From: Dysgonamonadaceae bacterium
Lineage (GTDB): Bacteria > Bacteroidota > Bacteroidia > Bacteroidales > Azobacteroidaceae
NCBI GenBank assembly: GCA_031289145.1
Contig: JAITQA010000109.1
Span: 1-64,000, forward strand
DNA: 64,000 nucleotides
Direction of reading: 5' to 3'
The position numbers were made by a program, and so were the translations under genes. The notes beneath the pieces are model-generated. The model worked only from the letters and a program-made list of their open reading frames with translations, had not been told where the DNA came from and made no database searches. Shown here piece after piece: positions 57,088 to 64,000 of the stretch; positions within the stretch are counted from its first letter, which is position 1; each line of letters opens with the position of its first letter.

Positions 57088-58818
57088 ATGAAAAAGTCCT
57101 TTTTAGCTGCCGCATTTTTCACTGTCGTGTTAATGCTTGGGATGACAACTTCTTGCAAAGAGCAGGAACAGCGTAAATTATCCTACGATGAAATCATTGC
57201 GGATTTCTTGTTTCAATATAACCAACTCACTCCTGAACAGGTAAATGATGTAGTAGGTACAGCGCCGCTCAGATTTGCCGGTAGTGAAAAAAGTCCGGGT
57301 TACAAACTAATTCTTGACGATAGCGCGTCATTACTTGTGCCGGAAGGTACGGCATGTCTTCGCTTGAACGACCTCACCCTGAATGTTTGGAGAGTAGAAA
57401 ATTCGCTCACATTCTACGTTGCAGCGGTTGATGAGCGCACAAAACTCGCTACGGTGTTTGAAACTTGGTTTTGCGGCGATTTTGGCTTCGGCTCAAAACT
57501 TCCTCCCCGCGAAGTGCAACGTTATATTTCTACCGGTTATATTGCAGGCAATGAATCTCCCGACCATCGTCACAAGGCGACAAAAAGGCTGATTGGCAAG
57601 GTCATTCAGTGGACTGACGAGCTTACCGTTTTTGGTTCGGCAAGTTATTCGGCGCAAGTACCCAAAAGTTCCTTGCAAACTTTTTGCTATCCATCCGATT
57701 ATTACGAACTTGACGAGCGGCATTGGCTGTATTCTCGTGTCGAGGTTGAGTTTAGCGGAGGATTTGTATTGGATGTAATGGACCTCTACACAATGAAAAA
57801 AATGAGCCTGAAGCTGGGAATAGACGCGCAGGATAAGTTCGTTTGTGAATTGTATTCCGATAGCGGGAAAATTCGCGGACAACTTGCTGCGTATTATCCA
57901 TTTGGCATTGCCAATCAAAATCCGATGGGATTCGTTCTGCCGCCGCCTGCCGAAGGCGCTGTAGCACCCCCAATAATCAAAATACCAAAAGGAATGCGGT
58001 TTCTTTACCGTCCATTAGACATGACGCATCCAATGACGCTTGCGGAAGTGGCGGAAGTAGCGGCCAAAACAAAGGGCTGGAAAGGCGCTTTCGATTTTCC
58101 GGGTAAAGAGAAAAAAATGATGGAACATTCTGCTATTTTGGACAATCGCAAGTTCACCGTAGCGCTTGACAACGGAATTACTTTGGACTACGAAATCGGC
58201 ACAGATTTCAATATGCGCTTTCGTGAGGGTACAGGCGAGTGGAAATCAGAAAAATACGATGCTTTTGAGGCAGATGACCAACTCATATTCTTTGCGCACA
58301 CCACGGATAACGATTGCCCGATAGACGGCTTGCAATATGCAATTGACTTGAAAAACGGACTTGTTACCTTGGTACGTTCCACTTTTGACAATGAAAAAAG
58401 TCCGCGCGACCCTCGTCAGCAGTGGTTGTTCGGCATTGTCAAGGCAGACGGAATCACCCCTTCCAAAGAACGTCATAATTTCACAGAAGAGTTGCTCGGA
58501 CGCTCATACACATGGGAATATAGCGATGATGTGGCATCACAGCATGTTTATACAACCCCCGAATCATTTACTTATGCCATTATTTCAAATTCGGAAGGGA
58601 GTGTAATGGGCAGTTTCCCCTGTAAATATATCAAAATTCGCGATGGCGTGTATATGCTTTCGTGGATTGAAATGCGCTCGCAAGGAATAATGGGACTTTT
58701 GCTTTTCAACACAAAAACCATGCACGACTGCGGCACATGTCATGGTATGACGCACGACCAAACGTTTGAATTCAATACATTTGGGGCAGAATCAAGAAGT
58801 GCGGGACATTATGAATAA
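57088..58818 (+). CDS. MoaF-like lipocalin-type lipoprotein
   Basis: A 576-residue lipoprotein (lipobox TSC, C23) with two or three lipocalin-like regions. The C-terminal 110 residues match the MoaF C-terminal domain: LGRSYTWEYSDDVASQHVY, a KYIKIRDGVYMLSWIE strand pair, and LLLFNTKTMHDCGTCHG. The N-terminal region (about 50-270) is strand-rich and probably another lipocalin-like barrel. A Pro-rich linker (GFVLPPPAEGAVAPPIIKIP, within 271-300) joins the halves. CGTCHG resembles a CxxCH haem motif, but it is a single one and its use is doubtful. Known MoaF relatives are poorly understood; presence in a polysaccharide locus is unusual. Confidence 0.6.
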   Translation: MKKSFLAAAFFTVVLMLGMTTSCKEQEQRKLSYDEIIADFLFQYNQLTPEQVNDVVGTAPLRFAGSEKSPGYKLILDDSASLLVPEGTACLRLNDLTLNVWRVENSLTFYVAAVDERTKLATVFETWFCGDFGFGSKLPPREVQRYISTGYIAGNESPDHRHKATKRLIGKVIQWTDELTVFGSASYSAQVPKSSLQTFCYPSDYYELDERHWLYSRVEVEFSGGFVLDVMDLYTMKKMSLKLGIDAQDKFVCELYSDSGKIRGQLAAYYPFGIANQNPMGFVLPPPAEGAVAPPIIKIPKGMRFLYRPLDMTHPMTLAEVAEVAAKTKGWKGAFDFPGKEKKMMEHSAILDNRKFTVALDNGITLDYEIGTDFNMRFREGTGEWKSEKYDAFEADDQLIFFAHTTDNDCPIDGLQYAIDLKNGLVTLVRSTFDNEKSPRDPRQQWLFGIVKADGITPSKERHNFTEELLGRSYTWEYSDDVASQHVYTTPESFTYAIISNSEGSVMGSFPCKYIKIRDGVYMLSWIEMRSQGIMGLLLFNTKTMHDCGTCHGMTHDQTFEFNTFGAESRSAGHYE

Positions 58819-58844
58819 AATTTATGCGAAGTTAAATTTTATTC
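58813..58844 (+). repeat. Perfect 11-bp inverted repeat over the MoaF-like stop codon
   Basis: GAATAAAATTT (58813-58823) and AAATTTTATTC (58834-58844) with a 10-base loop. The stop codon is inside the left arm. No T run follows, so it may be a weak terminator or an mRNA end-protecting hairpin. Confidence 0.5.
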
Positions 58845-58875
58845 GCTTACAGTTAAAAAAATAAAATAAAAACTA

Positions 58876-61518
58876 ATGAAATTTAAGTTAATAACAATTT
58901 TTTTCTTTTTTTCGATTATATGCTATGCGCAACAAGACAACCTAATCCCGATGGAAAGCGCATACAAAAGAGTGTACAATATAACAAAAATTTCGGGAGA
59001 GAAACCTTCTATAGACGGACGATTGGACGAAATGCTCTGGACAAACGAAGGTCAATGGTCAGAGGATTTTGTTCAATCTATCCCCGTCGAATTAAAAAAA
59101 AGCCCTTCGTTTACCCGCATGAAGTTGTTTTACGACGACAAAAACATCTATATCGGCGTGTATTGCAAGGATGTTGAGCCGGACAAAATGAACGCTTTTT
59201 TGTCGGACAGGGACAACAACACCATGGGCGATTTGGTCAGCGTTTCTTTTGACACTTACCACGATTTTCGTGCGGCGCTGCAATTCGACATCAACCTCGG
59301 CGGCAACAAAACCGACCAAATTATGACCGACAAACAAATGCCTACCTTGAGTTGGAACGCCGTTTGGGAAGCGCGTACGCATATCAATTCGAGTGATTCG
59401 AGTTGGACTGCCGAGTTTCGTATCCCATTTAGCCAACTGCGTTATAACCAAACTTCCAATGAGGGCATTTGGGGGCTGAATGTTGCCCGTACCATTCGCA
59501 GTAACAACGAAATTCAGCAATGGAGCATTATTCCCTTGCGCAACAATGGTTATGTTTTTTCTTTCGGCGAACTTCACGGAATGAAAAATCTGCCGAAATC
59601 GCATGGCGTTGAGTTTTTGCCCTACACCATGGGAAAATTTATGCAATATCCCGAAATTCCGGGCAGCCCCTATCAAACCGGAGAAGATTGGAGTGGCAAT
59701 GTCGGCTTAGATGCAAAAGTTTCCGTTTCCGATTTTACCTTGGACATGACCATTAATCCCGATTACGGACAGGTTGAATTAGACCCGTCGGTGATGAATC
59801 TTACCACTTATGAAACTTTTTACGATGAAAAACGACCTTTCTTTTTGGAAGGAAAATATATTTTCGATTTTGGTAACGGGACAGACAATATGTTCTATAC
59901 CAGACGAATAGGTTCTTCTCCTTCGCTTCGCCCGATGATGAGAGCGCAAGATTCGATTTTTTATACAGAAACGCCCGGAAATGTGCCCATACTTGGCGCT
60001 GTAAAATTAACCGGCACAACAAGCAACGGATTAAGCGTAGGTTTAGTTGAAAGCGTTACGGGCAGAACAACTTCCAGGGTTACCCGCAACCAAAGCGAAA
60101 GCGAAGAGGTAGTTGAACCTTTGACCAACTATACAGTGGCTCGCGTTCAGAAAAATTGGCAGGGCAACACCCTATTGGGAGGTATGCTTACTTCTATGAA
60201 TCGTGATTTGTCAGGCTCGATGAAAGATGTTTTGCTCAAAGATGCCTTTGCAGGCGGGATAGATTTTACGCAATATTTCAAAAATCGTTTGTATTTTGTT
60301 GATGTAAAAGCCATGTATAGCGCTGTGTATGGCAGCAATGAGGCTATCACCGCACTGCAAACAAGCCCTACGCACTATTATCAAAGGAAATCGGCGGACC
60401 ATTATCTGAAAGTTGATTCTACAAAAACTTCGATGACCGGAACAGCCGGCTCGGTGCAGGTAGGACGTTCCGGTAACTCTCGATGGACTATCGCCGAAAC
60501 ATTTAGTTGGTACACACCGGGGTTCGACATCAACGGAGTGGGTTTTATGCGCGAGGCAGACGCTATCAGTAACACCACAACTATTTCGTATCGTAAGCCG
60601 GAAGCATGGGGTATTTTCCGCAGCAACACCCTGAGTTTGATGCAATTTAATACTTGGAACTTTGGGAAAATTTGCGCGTACAACTCTGCCTCATTAATGT
60701 GGATGGCGATGTTGAAAAACAGATTTGAAATCTCATTGATGGAAGGCTACGATTGGAATAGATTGGATACCAGATTGTTGCGCAGCGGTCCCGATTTGCG
60801 CTACGACCCCACGCTGTCTACCACGTTGACCGTCAATTCCGATAGAGCCATGCCCTTGGTTCTCACGCTCATGTACATGAACGGCTACAATACCTATTCA
60901 AATTCAAACACTTTTATGCCTTCGTTGACCTACCGCGCAGGGAGCAGGGTTTATCTGTCGGCTCAATTAAATATTGCGGCAAACAACGACGATGCGCAAT
61001 ATGTCGGCGAGTTACAGGAAAATCCTTTCGATATGAGCAGCAGCCAACTGTATGTGCTTGGAAGAATCGAACAACGAACCTACGGCTTGACTTTACGTGC
61101 ACAAGTGAACATTACACCCGATATTTCGCTGCAACTTTACGGCGCCCCTTTTACTTCGACGGCAAAATATTCCCAGTTCAAACTTGCCACAGACCCGACT
61201 TCGCATAACAGAGATGAGCGTTTTGAAGCCCTTACCCACAATCTTGATGCCATGGGTTTTGGTTATGAAACGAACTATAATTCAAAAAATTACTATTTCA
61301 ATAAACCGGATTTCAGTTTCAATGAATTTCGTTCAAATTTAGTAATTCGTTGGGAATATCGTCCCGGCTCAAACATTTATTTGGTTTGGGCAAATTCCTC
61401 TTCCGTTTTTGGTGGCGATTACGAAAAAAACTGGTTTAAAAACCTTGATAAAATGTTCGGTTCACAAACCGCTACGAATGTATTTATGCTAAAAATGAAT
61501 TATTGGTTTGCATTATAA
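58876..61518 (+). CDS. DUF5916 outer-membrane protein with CBM9-like domain
   Basis: An 880-residue exported protein (signal peptide MKFKLITIFFFFSIICYAQ). Residues about 35-235 form a CBM9-like carbohydrate-binding domain (KPSIDGRLDEMLW, FYDDKNIYIGVYC, WTAEFRIPFSQLRY). The rest is the DUF5916 barrel, recognised by TINPDYGQVELDPSVMNLT and YETFYDEKRPFFLEGKYIF, ending in an aromatic strand (MLKMNYWFAL). Such proteins are found beside SusCD loci and peptidases; their role is unknown, with transport or surface glycan binding proposed. It is a second outer-membrane barrel of this locus besides SusC. Confidence 0.85.
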   Translation: MKFKLITIFFFFSIICYAQQDNLIPMESAYKRVYNITKISGEKPSIDGRLDEMLWTNEGQWSEDFVQSIPVELKKSPSFTRMKLFYDDKNIYIGVYCKDVEPDKMNAFLSDRDNNTMGDLVSVSFDTYHDFRAALQFDINLGGNKTDQIMTDKQMPTLSWNAVWEARTHINSSDSSWTAEFRIPFSQLRYNQTSNEGIWGLNVARTIRSNNEIQQWSIIPLRNNGYVFSFGELHGMKNLPKSHGVEFLPYTMGKFMQYPEIPGSPYQTGEDWSGNVGLDAKVSVSDFTLDMTINPDYGQVELDPSVMNLTTYETFYDEKRPFFLEGKYIFDFGNGTDNMFYTRRIGSSPSLRPMMRAQDSIFYTETPGNVPILGAVKLTGTTSNGLSVGLVESVTGRTTSRVTRNQSESEEVVEPLTNYTVARVQKNWQGNTLLGGMLTSMNRDLSGSMKDVLLKDAFAGGIDFTQYFKNRLYFVDVKAMYSAVYGSNEAITALQTSPTHYYQRKSADHYLKVDSTKTSMTGTAGSVQVGRSGNSRWTIAETFSWYTPGFDINGVGFMREADAISNTTTISYRKPEAWGIFRSNTLSLMQFNTWNFGKICAYNSASLMWMAMLKNRFEISLMEGYDWNRLDTRLLRSGPDLRYDPTLSTTLTVNSDRAMPLVLTLMYMNGYNTYSNSNTFMPSLTYRAGSRVYLSAQLNIAANNDDAQYVGELQENPFDMSSSQLYVLGRIEQRTYGLTLRAQVNITPDISLQLYGAPFTSTAKYSQFKLATDPTSHNRDERFEALTHNLDAMGFGYETNYNSKNYYFNKPDFSFNEFRSNLVIRWEYRPGSNIYLVWANSSSVFGGDYEKNWFKNLDKMFGSQTATNVFMLKMNYWFAL

Positions 61519-61522
61519 ATCG

Positions 61523-61530
61523 TATCTTTG
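61523..61530 (+). promoter_or_regulatory. -7 box before GH3
   Basis: TATCTTTG, 36 bases before the GH3 ATG; a TTG at 61503-61505 is a possible -33 element (17-base spacer). Suggests GH3 can be transcribed separately from the locus. Confidence 0.55.
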
Positions 61531-61565
61531 TCACACTAAACTCACATTAAACTCAATTTAATATT

Positions 61566-63842
61566 ATGAACGCACTTAAAAGATTGATTTTCTTTTTATT
61601 AGCAGGCGTGATTTTTATCACAAGCCTTCAGGCTCAACTCACGAGCAATCGAGTTGAACCCTCTGTATTGAACAAATACGATGCTCAAATCGACGAGATT
61701 ATTTCCAAAATGACTTTGGAAGAAAAATTAGGAATGTTCTACGGTGTTCGTATGTTCTCTTCCGCAGGCGTTCCCCGATTGGGAATTGCCGATTTTGAAT
61801 TTGCCGACGGACCTTTCGGAATCCGCGAAGAATTAGAGGCAAATTCGTGGTCGCCTGCCGGATTGGGCAACGATTTGGCTACTTTCTTTCCCACCGGCTC
61901 TGCGCTGGCAGCCACTTGGAACCCCGACATCGCCTACAAATTCGGCGTAGCAATCGGCACTGAAGGGCGTATGCGCGGTAAAGATATGCTTTTGGGACCT
62001 GCCATCAACATTCAACGCCTGCCCGTTGGCGGTCGCACCTACGAATATTTCAGTGAAGACCCTTTCCTGAGTTCCCGCTTGTCGGTGGGCTACACAAAAG
62101 GCGTTCAGAGTGTGGGACTTGCCGTTTGTCTGAAACATTTTGCCCTGAACAATCAAGAAAATAATCGTGGCAATGTGGATGTGAAAATCAGTCAGCGTGC
62201 CATGCGCGAAATCTACCTCCCTCCCTTTGAATCGGCTGTGAAAGAGGCTGATGCTTGGGGTGTAATGGCTGCCTACAATAAAGTGAACGGTTTTTGGTGT
62301 TCGGAAAATGAAATTCTTCAGGAGAAAATCCTCCGCGATGAATGGGGTTTTCGCGGTTTGATTGTTTCCGACTGGGGCGGCACCCATTCTACAGTAAATG
62401 CTATCAAAAACGGTTTGGATATTGAAATGCCCAACGGCATGTTTTTGGGAAAAGCCTTAGCCGATTCCGTGAAGTCAGGCGCAGTGTCCATCGACATCAT
62501 TAACAAACGAGTGAAAGATATTTTGAGGGTCAGGCTGCACGTTAAACCGGTGCCTGCATCGGAAGCCAACAAGGTGCTGACTTCGCAAACGCCCCAACAA
62601 AAAACGGCTTACGAAGTGGCTACAAAGTCCATCGTGCTGCTGAAAAACGAAAATTCGCTGCTTCCGCTGGATTTGAAAAAATACAAATCTATTGCCATTA
62701 TCGGCGACAATGCCAAGCAGAAAAATGCTACCGGCGGCGTTGGAGCAGGCGTAAAAACGCTTTACGAAATCACGCCTTTCCAAGGATTGAAAGATAGACT
62801 GGGAAATTCCATAAAAATAACTTATGCAAGAGGTTACAAAGGTTTCAGTTTCTTTGGCAACGGTCCCTTCCAATTCGGGCAGCCACTACCAAGTCCTTAC
62901 GCACCTGCCGACACCGCTTTGTTGAATGAAGCCGTAAGAGTGGCAAAATTAGCCGACTTAGTGCTGTTTGTGGGTGGCACCAATCGCGAAGTGGAAACCG
63001 AAGGCAGCGACCGCACTTCCATTCAACTGCCTTCCGGTCAAGATGAAGTAATACAGGCCATTGCCGCCGTAAATCCGAACATCGTCACCGTCATTGTTTC
63101 AGGCGGTCCCGTCGATTTGAACACCGTAAATCAATATTCGTCCTCAATCCTTATGTCGTGGTTCAACGGCAGCGAGGGCGGCCATGCTTTGGCTGATATT
63201 TTGCTTGGAAAATTGGCTCCCGCAGGACGTTTGCCTTTCACAATGCCTGTTAAATTGGAAGATTCGCCCGCTTATGCATTGGGCAATTATCCGCAGGCAG
63301 GAGGCGGTTTCGGCCCCGACGTTTTCGTTAATTTGGTTGATGGCAAACAAGACGCTGCTGTCGTTGAAGACCGAAATATTGCCAAATATTCCGAAGAATT
63401 GTTGGTCGGATACCGCTGGTTCGATACCAAAAAAGTCAAACCCATGTTCCCTTTCGGACACGGCTTGACATACACCACTTTCGACTATTCAAACCTGAAT
63501 GTGGCGCAGGCAAAATACAGTCTGAACGAAACGGTAAAGGTAAGCGTGGATGTGAAAAATACCGGCAAATACGAGGCTGACGAAATTGTTCAGTTGTATG
63601 TTCACCGCGTGAAATCAAAAATTTTCTATCCTGAAAAAGAACTGAAAGCATTTGCGCATGTTTCGTTGAAGGCAGGTGAAACAAAGACCGTAACTTTGGA
63701 TGTTCCCGCCATCAGTCTTCGTTATTGGGACGAAAAGAAAAGCGAATGGGTATTGGAAAAAGGCGCAATAGACATCCTTGTCGGCGCTTCGTCAGGCGAC
63801 ATCCGCCAGACAGCCGGTGTTGAAATAGCGATAGCGAAGTAA
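61566..63842 (+). CDS. GH3 family beta-glucosidase
   Basis: A 758-residue exported exo-glycosidase (signal peptide to about residue 23). The N-terminal barrel has the nucleophile D269 in GLIVSDWGGTHS and substrate motifs KHFALNNQE and YNKVNG. The second domain (about 350-600) carries the probable acid/base in EVETEGSDR, and a fibronectin-III-like domain ends the protein (about 665-750). The family releases terminal beta-glucose or beta-mannose-like residues from oligosaccharides. A Phe/Gly/Pro-rich loop (FSFFGNGPFQFGQPLPSPYA, about 426-445) is inserted in the second domain. Last gene of the locus, before a strong terminator. Confidence 0.93.
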   Translation: MNALKRLIFFLLAGVIFITSLQAQLTSNRVEPSVLNKYDAQIDEIISKMTLEEKLGMFYGVRMFSSAGVPRLGIADFEFADGPFGIREELEANSWSPAGLGNDLATFFPTGSALAATWNPDIAYKFGVAIGTEGRMRGKDMLLGPAINIQRLPVGGRTYEYFSEDPFLSSRLSVGYTKGVQSVGLAVCLKHFALNNQENNRGNVDVKISQRAMREIYLPPFESAVKEADAWGVMAAYNKVNGFWCSENEILQEKILRDEWGFRGLIVSDWGGTHSTVNAIKNGLDIEMPNGMFLGKALADSVKSGAVSIDIINKRVKDILRVRLHVKPVPASEANKVLTSQTPQQKTAYEVATKSIVLLKNENSLLPLDLKKYKSIAIIGDNAKQKNATGGVGAGVKTLYEITPFQGLKDRLGNSIKITYARGYKGFSFFGNGPFQFGQPLPSPYAPADTALLNEAVRVAKLADLVLFVGGTNREVETEGSDRTSIQLPSGQDEVIQAIAAVNPNIVTVIVSGGPVDLNTVNQYSSSILMSWFNGSEGGHALADILLGKLAPAGRLPFTMPVKLEDSPAYALGNYPQAGGGFGPDVFVNLVDGKQDAAVVEDRNIAKYSEELLVGYRWFDTKKVKPMFPFGHGLTYTTFDYSNLNVAQAKYSLNETVKVSVDVKNTGKYEADEIVQLYVHRVKSKIFYPEKELKAFAHVSLKAGETKTVTLDVPAISLRYWDEKKSEWVLEKGAIDILVGASSGDIRQTAGVEIAIAK

Positions 63843-63846
63843 GTGT

Positions 63847-63889
63847 CAAACAGCGGGCAATGCTACTTTGCCCGCTGTTTGAGTTTTTT
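63847..63889 (+). terminator. Strong terminator at the end of the polysaccharide locus
   Basis: CAAACAGCGGGCAA and its perfect complement TTGCCCGCTGTTTG form a 14-bp stem with a 7-base loop, followed by AGTTTTTT. It is 5 bases after the GH3 stop. Confidence 0.95.
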
Positions 63890-64000
63890 GGTATCGGGGG
63901 ACAGCGCCTGCGGTTTCGATATTTTTGTGGCAGAAGACAGAACATGGTCGGCAGTAAAGTTGGACAATAATTATATTGTGAAAAGCTGTATCTTTTCTCT
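63890..64000 (+). other. Edge sequence with an open frame of uncertain meaning
   Basis: One plus-strand frame stays open to the window end from before 63890 and reads plausible protein (DSACGFDIFVAEDRTW, then NNYIVKSCIFS), but no start codon or ribosome site is visible after the terminator. It may be a gene fragment or chance. Confidence 0.25.

Overview
The window is chromosomal DNA of a member of the Bacteroidota, most likely the order Bacteroidales. The evidence is a SusC/SusD pair, a hybrid two-component regulator, a type IX secretion sorting tail (6717-7952), a DUF5686 and a DUF5916 outer-membrane barrel, and many promoters of the Bacteroidota form (TTTG at -33, TAnnTTTG at -7). The nrf genes show an anaerobic, nitrite-reducing lifestyle. 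The carbohydrate cluster suggests a plant-fibre habitat such as a gut, rumen or digester. I cannot name the species.

Layout. 1-2477 holds a decayed restriction-modification locus: a broken D12-type methylase, a putative type II endonuclease and an intact beta-class adenine methyltransferase. 2605-8954 is housekeeping: queD-queE-rnz, a DUF5686 barrel, a secreted esterase, tRNA-Gly(GCC) and a GNAT acetyltransferase. 9023-15274 is a nitrite ammonification unit: nrfH, nrfA, two cytochrome c assembly genes, an alginate-export-type porin and a Crp/Fnr regulator. A perfect 20-bp palindrome lies at the position expected for an activator of nrfH. 15294-21595 holds a YihY-type membrane protein, RNase P RNA and a sugar block (gluP, galM, nagB, ROK glucokinase). 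21600-24467 holds a very AT-rich array of TTTACA/TGTAAA sites, a small HTH regulator and pyrK-pyrD. Then come a DUF1080 lipoprotein, radA, a hybrid two-component regulator, dnaB and a polytopic membrane protein.

34722-63889 is a polysaccharide utilisation locus of 13 genes on one strand, tightly packed and ended by a strong terminator: GH9, GH2, GH5-CE7 fusion, SusC, SusD, an exported 2-epimerase of the cellobiose/mannobiose type, an unassigned TIM-barrel protein, GH26 mannanase, a GH30-like enzyme, an NTF2-like protein, a MoaF-like lipoprotein, DUF5916 and GH3. The enzyme set fits acetylated beta-mannan or glucomannan with cellulose: GH26, GH5 and GH9 cut the backbone, CE7 removes acetyl groups, SusCD binds and imports, the epimerase interconverts mannose and glucose at the reducing end, and GH3 and GH2 release monosaccharides.

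The most unusual pattern is that at least six, probably seven, unrelated proteins of this locus carry short low-complexity inserts rich in Pro, Phe, Gly and Ala at domain edges or in loops. Other points of interest are the unassigned TIM-barrel protein, the exported epimerase without a neighbouring GH130 phosphorylase, the NTF2-like/MoaF-like pair, the AT-rich repeat array before the pyrimidine genes, and the nrf palindrome. All function calls are by sequence recognition only; no database search was possible.
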